A stretch of DNA of 13,697 bases, from NCBI GenBank assembly GCA_903953985.1, contig CAJBLW010000221.1, positions 1-13,697 of the forward strand, in the 5' to 3' direction. Below are positions 1-6,749 of this stretch, piece after piece. The first letter of the stretch is position 1. Each line of letters begins with the position of its first letter. Made by a program: the position numbers and the translations under genes. Source of the stretch: an uncultured Burkholderiales bacterium. GTDB taxonomy: Bacteria; Pseudomonadota; Gammaproteobacteria; Burkholderiales; Burkholderiaceae_C. The notes below the pieces were generated by a model that saw nothing but the letters and a program-made list of their open reading frames with translations, did no database searches and had not been told where the DNA came from.

Positions 1-20
1 CCGCCTTTTTTCTGTGCCAT
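1..20 (-). CDS. rpmA: 50S ribosomal protein L27, first codons only (partial)
   Basis: Read on the minus strand, the first 20 bases give an ATG (20-18) followed by codons for AQKKGG. That is the usual start of ribosomal protein L27, a large-subunit protein near the peptidyl transferase centre. The remaining roughly 80 residues lie off the left edge. A strong Shine-Dalgarno GAGGAG (29-34) overlaps the rplU stop and sits 8 bases before the ATG, so rpmA is co-transcribed and probably translationally coupled with rplU. The rplU-rpmA order is near universal in bacteria. The call rests on seven residues plus context. Confidence 0.85.
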
Positions 21-32
21 GACCTATTCTCC

Positions 33-344
33 TCAGGCAGAGATCGCGCCGATTTGCAGTTCGGTGAACTGCTGGCGGTGACCCTGACGTTTCTGATAGT
101 GCTTGCGACGGCGCATCTTAAAGATGTGCACTTTGTCGTGCTTGCCATGTGCCAAAACAGTGGCTTTGACCGTGGCGCCGGACACCAGGGGCGTGCCAAT
201 CTTCAGGTCTGCGCCGTTGCCGACTGCGAGAACTTGATCAATCACGATTTCCTGGCCAACGTCCGCAGCAATCTGTTCTACTTTAATTTTTTCGCCAGCG
301 ACAACACGATACTGTTTGCCACCGGTTTTTATGACCGCGTACAT
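33..344 (-). CDS. rplU: 50S ribosomal protein L21
   Basis: A complete 103-residue protein, the normal length for L21, which binds 23S rRNA in the large ribosomal subunit. It begins MYAVIKTGGKQYRV, the family hallmark, and has the basic segment KMRRRKHYQKRQGHRQ at about 76-91 with the typical C-terminal Q-Ixx-I pattern. The ATG at 344-342 is preceded by GAGG (351-354 on the plus strand), six bases away, which fixes the start. It is the first gene of the rplU-rpmA operon and is transcribed from the promoter at 398-426, divergent from ispB. Nothing unusual is seen. Confidence 0.98.
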   Translation of the reverse strand: MYAVIKTGGKQYRVVAGEKIKVEQIAADVGQEIVIDQVLAVGNGADLKIGTPLVSGATVKATVLAHGKHDKVHIFKMRRRKHYQKRQGHRQQFTELQIGAISA

Positions 345-397
345 AAATGACCTCTTTGAATGGAAGTTTCCATGGGCTTATCCCCAAGGAACCTGAG

Positions 398-426
398 ATT
401 CTAGCACGACCCCCCATCACTGACAA
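398..426 (-). promoter_or_regulatory. Sigma70 promoter of rplU-rpmA
   Basis: On the minus strand TTGTCA (426-421; five of six matches to TTGACA) and TAGAAT (403-398; five of six matches to TATAAT) are separated by exactly 17 bases. Transcription would start near 391, giving a leader of roughly 45 bases before the rplU ATG. The strength fits a ribosomal protein operon. It was found by reading the sequence and has not been tested. Confidence 0.75.
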
Positions 427-478
427 ATCTGTCGCCTCCCGAATGCAATAGTCTCAGTGGGCCAAGCGCGACGGTCTC

Positions 479-484
479 TATAAT
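479..484 (+). promoter_or_regulatory. -10 element upstream of ispB
   Basis: A perfect TATAAT lies at 479-484 on the plus strand, in the gap between the divergent rplU and ispB genes. No good -35 hexamer is seen 16-18 bases upstream, where the sequence is around AGTGGG, so it would depend on weak -35 contacts or an activator. A start near 491 leaves no room for a ribosome site before the TTG at 496. This is one reason to place the ispB start further in. Confidence 0.5.
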
Positions 485-555
485 CTCAGCTCGCATTGGG
501 TGTGTTTTGTTTCACCCGCCTCGGCTCCACCGAGCTCCCCAGCCGGATCCTCCAA

Positions 556-1539
556 TTGTCTGCCTCAGAAAACAGCACCGCAGCCGTCCTAGAACTGGTA
601 GCCCCGGACATGGCCAGGGTCGACCATGTCATAGCCCAGCGCCTCGATTCCGGTGTGCCCTTGGTGGGAGAGGTGGCCCGCTACATCATTTCAGCTGGAG
701 GCAAGCGCATTCGCCCGGTCCTGCTGCTGCTCACTTGCGGGGCCTTGGGCTACACCGGTGACCAGCGCCACAACCTGGCGGCCGTGGTCGAATTCATCCA
801 CACCGCCACCTTGCTGCACGACGATGTGGTGGACGAGTCAACCCTCAGGCGCGGCAGGCCCACGGCGAATGAACGCTTTGGTAACCCGGCCAGCGTGCTC
901 GTGGGTGACTTCTTGTATTCGCGCGCATTTCAAATGATGGTCGATGCCGGCAGCATGCGTGTCATGCAAACCCTGGCCGATGCCACCAACGTGATTGCCG
1001 AAGGCGAAGTGCTGCAACTGATGAACATGCACGATGCCTCGCTGGACGAAGAAGGCTACCTGCGCGTGATCCGCTCCAAAACTGCCAAGTTGTTCGAAGC
1101 CAGCGCCCGTTTGGGTGCCATCTTGGCAGGAAGCCCCGCAGCCATTGAAGCCGCGTGCGCTGATTACGGTCAGGCTCTGGGAACCGCCTTCCAAGTGATC
1201 GACGATGTGCTCGATTACGACGGCAACGCCACGGAGATGGGTAAAAACCTGGGCGATGACCTGCGCGAAGGCAAGGCCACCTTGCCATTGATTCTGGCCA
1301 TACAGCGGGGAGACGCCAGGCAAAGCCAAACCGTTCGCGAAGCCATTGAAACCGGCAGCGTTGAACGCCTGACCGACATCGTGGCCATCGTACGTGAAAC
1401 CGGAGCCCTGGAAGCCACCCGGGATGCTGCCGCCGCCGAGGCCCAAAGGGCCATAGATGCAGCCCTCCAGCTGCCCGACAATGCCCACCGTCAGGCCATG
1501 GTTCTGTTGGCATCGCAGTTGCTTGCTCGGCGCACCTGA
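556..1539 (+). CDS. ispB: Octaprenyl-diphosphate synthase (trans polyprenyl transferase)
   Basis: This enzyme extends farnesyl diphosphate with isopentenyl diphosphate units to make the long side chain of ubiquinone. From the TTG at 556 it is 327 residues, close to E. coli IspB (323). The first aspartate-rich motif DDVVD is at about 89-93 within FIHTATLLHDDVVDES, the second, DDVLD, at about 216-220, and GGKRIRP near 48-54 binds diphosphate. VGDFLYSRAF is also typical. The frame is open to a TTG at 496, but that leaves no leader behind the TATAAT at 479-484, and family members start at about the position used here. ATG 610 is another candidate, but it would cut conserved residues. No strong Shine-Dalgarno is visible for any of the three. 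The exact prenyl length (C40 assumed) cannot be read from sequence. Confidence 0.93.
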   Translation: MSASENSTAAVLELVAPDMARVDHVIAQRLDSGVPLVGEVARYIISAGGKRIRPVLLLLTCGALGYTGDQRHNLAAVVEFIHTATLLHDDVVDESTLRRGRPTANERFGNPASVLVGDFLYSRAFQMMVDAGSMRVMQTLADATNVIAEGEVLQLMNMHDASLDEEGYLRVIRSKTAKLFEASARLGAILAGSPAAIEAACADYGQALGTAFQVIDDVLDYDGNATEMGKNLGDDLREGKATLPLILAIQRGDARQSQTVREAIETGSVERLTDIVAIVRETGALEATRDAAAAEAQRAIDAALQLPDNAHRQAMVLLASQLLARRT

Positions 1540-1563
1540 GTTCAGAGCCCGGCAAGGTTGAAC

Positions 1564-1965
1564 ATGACATGTTTCAAAACATCCAACTTGGTGCTCATCG
1601 CCTTGTCCAGCGTTTTGGCAGCTCCTGGCATGGCTGCGCCCAAATGGGAAGTCATTGTGTTGAACGATCAAGGCATGTTCTACATCGATGCCAACTCCGT
1701 CGAGCAAGAAGCTGGTCGTAAGATTGTTTGGATTGCAATCGATTACAAAAAAACTCAAATGACCACTGACGGCAAGCCTTATCTGTCGGCCCAAACTCAA
1801 TTGATGATCAACTGCAAAGCCAAAATGGCACGAGTGATGCATTTGACTCACTACAGTGGTGCCATGTTGACGGGCAAGGTGATCGGTCGCCAAGGCATGT
1901 TGCACGAGTGGATGGAAATCGATTCCACATCGGCCATTCACAAAATCGCACGACGGGTCTGCTGA
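1564..1965 (+). CDS. Small secreted protein, surface-adhesin E type
   Basis: A 133-residue protein with a Sec signal peptide: one Lys at 5, a hydrophobic stretch 9-20, and probable cleavage after Ala24 or Ala25 (GMA-A-PKW). The mature part, about 108 residues, starts KWEVIVLNDQGMFYIDANSV. It has YLSAQTQLMINCK in the middle and ends IARRVC, leaving two cysteines (in INCK and the terminal C) that could form a disulphide. This pattern fits the surface-adhesin protein E family (PF16747), which in Haemophilus binds host factors; in free-living betaproteobacteria its role is unknown. The ATG at 1564 follows AAGG (1554-1557) by six bases; a TTG two codons earlier is less likely. It lies 24 bases after ispB and may share its transcript. 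Family assignment is from memory of motifs, so moderate. Confidence 0.7.
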   Translation: MTCFKTSNLVLIALSSVLAAPGMAAPKWEVIVLNDQGMFYIDANSVEQEAGRKIVWIAIDYKKTQMTTDGKPYLSAQTQLMINCKAKMARVMHLTHYSGAMLTGKVIGRQGMLHEWMEIDSTSAIHKIARRVC

Positions 1966-1970
1966 AATAT

Positions 1971-1999
1971 TCAAAGTCAGGCTCCGGACTCTGCTTTGA
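1971..1999 (+). other. Imperfect hairpin after the adhesin E-like gene
   Basis: TCAAAG-T-CAG pairs with CTG-CTTTGA as nine base pairs with one bulged T around a ten-base loop, six bases after the stop at 1965. There is no run of T after it, so it is not a standard intrinsic terminator. It might be an RNA 3'-end stabiliser or chance. The rest of the 1966-2204 gap shows no RNA gene or clear promoter. A TTGACT at 2135-2140 lacks a convincing -10 at the right distance, and an AGGAGG at 2178-2183 has no start codon at normal spacing. Confidence 0.25.
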
Positions 2000-2204
2000 A
2001 TGAACTTACCTCTGCAAATGGCATGTGGACGGTTGTTGATGGATTGAAACTTTTGAAAAAACCGAACTTATCCGAGTCAACCCAAAGGCGCGTGCGAATC
2101 AAGCGCTTGTCACTTTGGTGATGCGTCGGGTCAATTGACTTGTGTGATAGTGATTTCCCTTCCTGTTGTGCATCGTCAGGAGGTCATAACCACAAGGAGA
2201 CTTC

Positions 2205-3200
2205 ATGCACTTGCTATCTCAAAAATGGCGCCAAATTTGCGCCTCTGGCTTGCTGGGCTTGGTCACTCTTGCGCTTCACCCTGTGAGCCTGGCGCAGTCC
2301 TACCCCAGCAAACCCATCAAGATGATCGTGCCATTTCCTGCAGGAGGCACCACCGACATTGTTGCCCGCATCGTGGCGCAAAAAATGAGCGACTCCATGG
2401 GCCAACCCGTCACTGTCGACAACCGGGGCGGAGCCGGTGGCGCGATTGGTGCCGACCTGATGGCCAAAGCGGCCCCCGATGGTTACACCATCTTGATGCA
2501 CAACCTGTCGTTTCCGCTGGCCTCGGTGGCGCAAGCCCTGGCCAACCGTTCCCCCTTCAATGTGGACACCGACTTTGCAGGGGTCTCGATCGCCGTGTAT
2601 GTGCCTTTTGTCTGGACGGCCAGCCCCAGCGTACCCGCCAAAGACCTGAAAGAGCTGGCCAACTTGCTGCGCAGCAACCCTGCGTTGCAGTACAACTATG
2701 GCTCGACAGGTCCGGGCTCCACCATGCACGTGTTGGGTGAGGCCTTCAAAAAAGAAGGCAAAGTCAACATCACACACATTCCGTTCAAGGGCGCGGCCCC
2801 TCTCAAGCAGGAATTGCTGGCGGGTAGACTCCAGGTGGGTGGTGATCAATTGTCTTCCTCCCTGGCCGAAATCAAGGCGGGTACCTTGAAGGCCATCGCC
2901 ACGACGGCATCCAAACGCATCCCTGGCCTGCCCGATGTGCCCACTGTCAGGGAACTGGGCTTTCCCAACTTGGAACTGGAAGGTTGGAACGGTGTGTTTG
3001 CCCCAGCCAAAACGCCCAAGGACATCATTGAACGGCTGAACAAGGAAGTAATCGCCGCGGTGCGCCACCCCGATGTGGTCAAGCGCCTGAACGACCTGGG
3101 TGCCGAAGGCGTAGGCTCAACACCGGCCGAGCAAGACGCCATGCTGCGCCGGCAGATGGACCAGTTCCGCGCCATCATCCGGGAAATGCGCCTCGAGTGA
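2205..3200 (+). CDS. Bug-family periplasmic solute-binding protein (TctC, orphan)
   Basis: A 331-residue protein of the tripartite tricarboxylate transporter receptor family (PF03401), which captures small carboxylates or related solutes in the periplasm. The N-terminus carries K7/R9, a hydrophobic core at about 12-24 and likely signal peptidase cleavage after Ala30 (VSLA-Q). Family marks follow: YPSKPIKMIVPFPAGGTTD (33-51), DNRGGAGGAIGAD (72-84), APDGYT, NYGSTGPGS and HIPFKGAAPL (191-200), the loops that contact a ligand carboxylate. AAGGAG (2194-2199) five bases before the ATG sets the start. No tctA or tctB membrane genes are adjacent, as is common for the many orphan copies in Burkholderiales; some serve other TctAB pairs or sensor kinases. 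The ligand cannot be told from sequence. The convergent dehydrogenase downstream may or may not be related to it. Confidence 0.93.
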   Translation: MHLLSQKWRQICASGLLGLVTLALHPVSLAQSYPSKPIKMIVPFPAGGTTDIVARIVAQKMSDSMGQPVTVDNRGGAGGAIGADLMAKAAPDGYTILMHNLSFPLASVAQALANRSPFNVDTDFAGVSIAVYVPFVWTASPSVPAKDLKELANLLRSNPALQYNYGSTGPGSTMHVLGEAFKKEGKVNITHIPFKGAAPLKQELLAGRLQVGGDQLSSSLAEIKAGTLKAIATTASKRIPGLPDVPTVRELGFPNLELEGWNGVFAPAKTPKDIIERLNKEVIAAVRHPDVVKRLNDLGAEGVGSTPAEQDAMLRRQMDQFRAIIREMRLE

Positions 3201-3228
3201 AGTCCACACCCAAGTGGCTGCGTCCGAA

Positions 3229-4119
3229 TCAGGCGCGGCCACCTTGGGACAACCACCACACCAGCAGTTCTGAACAATCTTTCGCATCCAGACCGCTCTG
3301 TGCCGCAGCTTCGAACTTTTGCAGGGCCAAAGCCGTCAGGGGTAAGTTTTTACGCGTCGCCAATGCCAAGTCCAGCATGGCCTGCATGTCTTTGCGCATT
3401 GTTGCCACATTGACCGTGACCTGATCACTTTTTTGCTGACTGAGGGTCTTGGCAATCATGCCGCCACGCACTTTGAGCATGTTGGGCCCGCCCGAAGAGT
3501 CCGACAGGATGTCAATGACGCGCTGGGGATCGAGGCCCAGGGGTTCAACCAAAGAAAGTGCCTCGCCCAGGGTTTGCCAATAGACCATCAAGGGCAAATT
3601 GACAGCCAGTTTCATGGTCGCTCCCGAGCCGTGCGGCCCCACATGCTCCACACGGCGGCAAATCACGTCGAGCAAGGCCTGGACTTTTTGCAAATCCTGC
3701 GCGTCGCCACCCACAAAGCCCAACAATTTTCCCTCTTTGGCGGGCCCCACGCTGCCGCCCACCGGACACTCCAGAAAACGGGCTTGGACCGCTTGTGCAC
3801 GCCGGGCCATTTCTTGCGGCTTGGCAGGGCGAACGGTGCTCATGTCGATGAACACCTTGTCATGAACTTGGCCCGCGAACAAACCCGACGCCGAGCCATA
3901 AACGTCGTCGAGCGCCGCCTCATTGGTCAGCAAAGTGATGACCACATCGACCGACTCAGCCAAGGCTTTGGGTGATTCAGCCCACCGAGCCCCCGTATCC
4001 AGCAAGGGCTGGGCACGCTCAGCGGTGCGGTTCCAAACCGTCACGGGTATGCCCAGTGACAACAACCGCGCCCCAACCGCTGCGCCCATCTTGCCGATGC
4101 CTGCAATACCCACGTGCAT
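3229..4119 (-). CDS. NAD(P)-dependent beta-hydroxyacid dehydrogenase (HIBADH-like)
   Basis: A 296-residue cytosolic oxidoreductase of the 3-hydroxyisobutyrate / tartronate-semialdehyde / glyoxylate-succinic semialdehyde reductase family. The Rossmann motif GIGKMG is at 7-12, and WNRT at 29-32 suggests NADP preference, since Asn-Arg replaces the acidic residue usual for NAD. DMST (92-95) and ECPVGGSVGPAKEGKL (117-132) form the substrate pocket. GSGATMKLAVN holds the catalytic Lys170 and Asn174. The all-helical C-terminal domain is complete. The ATG at 4119 has AGGAG (4126-4130 on the plus strand) six bases upstream. It converges with the tctC gene across a 28-base gap and diverges from pilB. 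The substrate is unknown; a small semialdehyde or hydroxyacid is expected from the family. Confidence 0.9.
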   Translation of the reverse strand: MHVGIAGIGKMGAAVGARLLSLGIPVTVWNRTAERAQPLLDTGARWAESPKALAESVDVVITLLTNEAALDDVYGSASGLFAGQVHDKVFIDMSTVRPAKPQEMARRAQAVQARFLECPVGGSVGPAKEGKLLGFVGGDAQDLQKVQALLDVICRRVEHVGPHGSGATMKLAVNLPLMVYWQTLGEALSLVEPLGLDPQRVIDILSDSSGGPNMLKVRGGMIAKTLSQQKSDQVTVNVATMRKDMQAMLDLALATRKNLPLTALALQKFEAAAQSGLDAKDCSELLVWWLSQGGRA

Positions 4120-4240
4120 GTTTGTCTCCTGTTATCCGAATGAATAGGAACGATTTTGAGGGAAATACGAAAGACTCACTGCAACAGAGGTCCTTGACGA
4201 GCCGCCTTTTTAGTCATCTCTAGACCCTGGCAGGACATCA

Positions 4241-4322
4241 CAAGATCAAAAAAAATATTTACAAATAGATCATAAAAAACCATTATTTAATAATTTAATG
4301 ATTAAAAAATGTACGATATCTG
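4241..4322 (+). other. Very A+T-rich leader between the dehydrogenase and pilB
   Basis: By hand count only 14 of these 82 bases are G or C, against clearly G+C-rich coding sequence on both sides. It contains A runs, two copies of ATTTAAT (4285-4291 and 4293-4299) and ATTAAAAAAT. Such composition suits a promoter with an UP-like element, or binding by H-NS-type or IHF-type proteins, but no full IHF consensus was found. It also marks where the usual PilB N-terminal domain would be encoded. The remainder of the gap (4120-4240) shows no gene. Confidence 0.6.
4258..4286 (+). promoter_or_regulatory. Possible sigma70 promoter for the pil operon
   Basis: TTTACA (4258-4263; five of six to TTGACA) and CATTAT (4281-4286; four of six to TATAAT) are 17 bases apart, followed by A+T-rich DNA suited to opening. 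Transcription would start near 4293, about 30 bases before the pilB ATG. In such A+T-rich sequence a match of this quality can arise by chance, so support is modest. Confidence 0.35.
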
Positions 4323-5537
4323 ATGGATTCTATTCAGACACGACCGCCCCTGACCGGGCACGATGACGCCCCAGTGGTCAGCTACGTTCAAAAACTACTG
4401 GAGCAGGCGGTGGCGCTGAAAGCCTCTGACCTGCACTTTGAGCCTTATGAACACCAGTACCGGGTACGCATGCGCATCGATGGAGAACTGCGCGAGGTGG
4501 CCTCACCGCACATGGCCCTCAAGGATCGTCTGGCATCGCGCATCAAGGTGATGTCACGTCTGGACATTGCCGAAAAGCGCCTGCCGCAAGACGGCCGCAT
4601 GAAACTGCAATTGGCCCAGGGGAGGGAGCTGGACTTGCGTGTCAGCACCTTACCCACCTTGTTTGGTGAAAAACTGGTGATTCGGGTGCTGGACTCCGCT
4701 CAGTCTCAACTGGACTTGAGTCTTCTGGGCTACGAAGCAGAAGACCTCGAGCGCTTGCTGGCCGCTATCCGCGCACCACATGGTTTGGTGCTGGTGACAG
4801 GCCCCACCGGCTCGGGCAAAACGCAATCCCTGTATGCCTGCCTGAACCTTCTCAACACCACCGAGGTGAACATCGCCACGGTGGAAGACCCGTGCGAAAT
4901 ACAGCTCGATGGCATCAATCAGGTCAATGTGCAGGACAAACCCGGTCTGAGCTTTGCTGTGGCCTTGCGTGCTTTTTTGCGCCAAGACCCAGATATTTTG
5001 ATGGTGGGTGAAGTGCGCGATCTGGAGACCGCCAATATCGCCATCCAGGCTGCGCAAACCGGGCACCTCGTGCTCTCGACCTTGCACACCAACGATGCCC
5101 CGGCCACCTTGGTGCGCTTGCGCAACATGGGCACTGCCCCCTACAACATCGCCGCCAGTGTGAGCCTGATCACGGCGCAACGCCTGGTGCGCTGCCTGTG
5201 CACGCATTGCAAGCGCGCGGCCAGCGTACCCGCTGTGATTTGGCACAAAACAGGATGGCCGCCCAATCTGCGCCTAGCAGACCCCGTGCCCGTGTTCGAG
5301 CCCGTGGGCTGTCCGCAATGCCACAAAGGCTTTACCGGGCGAACCGGGATTTTTCAGGTCATGCCCGTGAGCGCCGAGATGCAGCAACTGGTCTTACAAG
5401 AAGCTGGGATACAAGAGATGGCGCGCCAAGCCCGAAGCGAAGGGGTGAGCAGTTTGCGCCTGGCCGGCTTGCGCAAAGTGCTGCAAGGCATCACCTCGCT
5501 GGACGAAGTGCTGGCCGCCACGCGAGAAAGCACATGA
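4323..5537 (+). CDS. pilB: Type IV pilus extension ATPase PilB, short form lacking the N1 domain
   Basis: A 404-residue secretion ATPase of the GspE/PilB family that powers pilus extension at the inner membrane. The N2 region begins almost at once (DDAPVVSYVQKLL at 14-26; ASDLHFEPYEH at 34-44). Walker A GPTGSGKT is at 160-167, the Asp box ending EDP at 188-190, Walker B ILMVGEVRD at 225-233 (Glu230), and the His box STLHTND at 252-258. The zinc cysteines are C293/C296 and C330/C333. All catalytic parts are intact, so the motor should work. Usual PilB is about 560-580 residues; here the N1 (T2SSE_N/MshEN) domain and linker, some 160-170 residues, are absent. ATG 4323 is the first start after an in-frame stop at 4299-4301, and no Shine-Dalgarno precedes it. 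The stop overlaps the pilC start (ATGA). A GspE role is less likely given pilC and pilD next to it. Confidence 0.9.
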   Translation: MDSIQTRPPLTGHDDAPVVSYVQKLLEQAVALKASDLHFEPYEHQYRVRMRIDGELREVASPHMALKDRLASRIKVMSRLDIAEKRLPQDGRMKLQLAQGRELDLRVSTLPTLFGEKLVIRVLDSAQSQLDLSLLGYEAEDLERLLAAIRAPHGLVLVTGPTGSGKTQSLYACLNLLNTTEVNIATVEDPCEIQLDGINQVNVQDKPGLSFAVALRAFLRQDPDILMVGEVRDLETANIAIQAAQTGHLVLSTLHTNDAPATLVRLRNMGTAPYNIAASVSLITAQRLVRCLCTHCKRAASVPAVIWHKTGWPPNLRLADPVPVFEPVGCPQCHKGFTGRTGIFQVMPVSAEMQQLVLQEAGIQEMARQARSEGVSSLRLAGLRKVLQGITSLDEVLAATREST

Positions 5538-6748
5538 GCGCCCCACTGCCAGCACGCGCCACAACGGCCTTTCGATGGAGCGGCCGGGACCGGCAAGGCC
5601 ATGCCCAAAGCGGTCAAATTCAGGCCCTGAACGCCGACTTGGCCCGGGTACAGCTGCGCAGGCAGGGGCTACAACAAGTGCAGCTTCAGCGCCTGTGGTG
5701 GTCAACACCAAATACCGTCAAAGCCAAAGACCTGGCCGTCATGACGCGCCAATGGGCGGCCATGCTGCGTGCAGGCGTGCCTGTTGTACAGGCCTTGGGC
5801 ATGCTGTGCCGCAGCATGAGCGCCAAAGGTCTGGTGCTCGTGATGAACAATGTCCGCAGCGATGTAGAAGCCGGTGTAGCTCTGCACGACGCATTGGCCA
5901 AGCACCCGAAACATTTCAGCGGCCTTTATGTGCACATGGTGCAAGCCGGCGAAGCCGCCGGGATTTTGGACACGATGATGGAGCGGCTGTCTTTGACCCT
6001 GGAAAAAAACGAAGCGATGCGCTCCAAAATTCGTTCGGCCTTGATGTACCCCATCGCCGTGATGGCCGTGGCCTTGGGTATTTTGGTGCTGATACTGGTG
6101 CTGGTGGTGCCGGTTTTCCAGGACGTGTTCCAGTCCTTTGGGGCCGAATTGCCCTTGGCCACGCAACTGGTGGTCGGCATGAGCAACGCGCTGGTGCGGG
6201 CCTGGCCTGCGGGCCTGCCCTTGGTCTTGATGTTGCTGTGGGCATCAAAACATAACAGCCCGTCAGCCAGCCGCATGCGGCAATGGCTGACGCGTTGGTG
6301 GCTGCGCTGGCCGGTGCTCGGGCCGCTGCTGACCACGTCGGTGGTGGCGCGTTGGGCGCAGACCCTGTCAGCCTTGCTGGCTGCGGGCGTGCCCTTGACC
6401 GAAGCCCTAGGGCCCACAGCCCAAGCATGCGATCATGCAGTTTTTGCGCGCACCACATTGCAAATCCAGCGCCGGGTGGTGCAGGGCCACAGTTTGAGTG
6501 AGAGCATGGCCCAAAGTGGGCGTTTTCCGGCGATGATCGTGCAGTTGTGCGCCACAGGTGAAGAAACCGGGGCCTTGGAAAGCTTGCTCAGCCGTGCCGG
6601 AGGCCTGTTGGAAAGCGGGCTAGACGACCAGGTCAATGGCCTGAGCAGTTTGCTTGAGCCGTTGATCATCGTGGTGCTGGGCGGCTTCATCGGGGCCATT
6701 TTGGTGGCCATGTACTTACCGATTTTCAGTTTGGGGCAAGTTTTTTGA
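5534..6748 (+). CDS. pilC: Type IV pilus inner-membrane platform protein PilC
   Basis: A 404-residue protein, the normal PilC length, forming the inner-membrane platform that couples the PilB motor to pilin insertion. It has two T2SSF domains, at about 68-190 and 271-395. MTRQWAAMLRAGVPVVQAL in the first is echoed by WAQTLSALLAAGVPLTEAL in the second, and QAGEAAG / ATGEETG are matching family motifs. Membrane helices are seen at about 172-195, 217-236 and 375-397. The frame stays open upstream into pilB, but the start is set by the ATG at 5534, which overlaps the pilB stop by four bases; the upstream part is only the pilB sequence in another frame. pilD follows after one base, so pilBCD are translated as a coupled set. 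Confidence 0.95.
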   Translation: MSAPLPARATTAFRWSGRDRQGHAQSGQIQALNADLARVQLRRQGLQQVQLQRLWWSTPNTVKAKDLAVMTRQWAAMLRAGVPVVQALGMLCRSMSAKGLVLVMNNVRSDVEAGVALHDALAKHPKHFSGLYVHMVQAGEAAGILDTMMERLSLTLEKNEAMRSKIRSALMYPIAVMAVALGILVLILVLVVPVFQDVFQSFGAELPLATQLVVGMSNALVRAWPAGLPLVLMLLWASKHNSPSASRMRQWLTRWWLRWPVLGPLLTTSVVARWAQTLSALLAAGVPLTEALGPTAQACDHAVFARTTLQIQRRVVQGHSLSESMAQSGRFPAMIVQLCATGEETGALESLLSRAGGLLESGLDDQVNGLSSLLEPLIIVVLGGFIGAILVAMYLPIFSLGQVF

Positions 6749-6749
6749 C

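Noticed and set aside
838..1974. Long open frame (378 codons) on the minus strand opposite ispB and the adhesin E-like gene
   Set aside because: It mirrors ispB codon structure, has no family motifs or ribosome site, and ispB is certain on the other strand.
2135..2740. Open frame on the plus strand running into tctC in another frame
   Set aside because: It starts at a TTG within the leader, overlaps a clear tctC, and shows no known family.
2214..3068. Open frame of 284 codons antisense to tctC
   Set aside because: It is a shadow of third-position G+C bias in tctC; its protein is rich in Gly, His and Gln without recognisable domains.
3201..3219. Short hairpin (AG-T-CCAC / GTGGCT) between tctC and the convergent dehydrogenase
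   Set aside because: Only six pairs with a bulge and no T run on either strand; too weak to call a terminator.
4650..5246. Open frame of 198 codons antisense to pilB, with similar frames opposite pilC and argJ
   Set aside because: All lie wholly inside certain genes and have no motifs of their own.
5198..5533. Upstream extension of the pilC frame by 112 codons
   Set aside because: This is pilB sequence in another frame; the ATGA overlap and the usual PilC length set the start at 5534.
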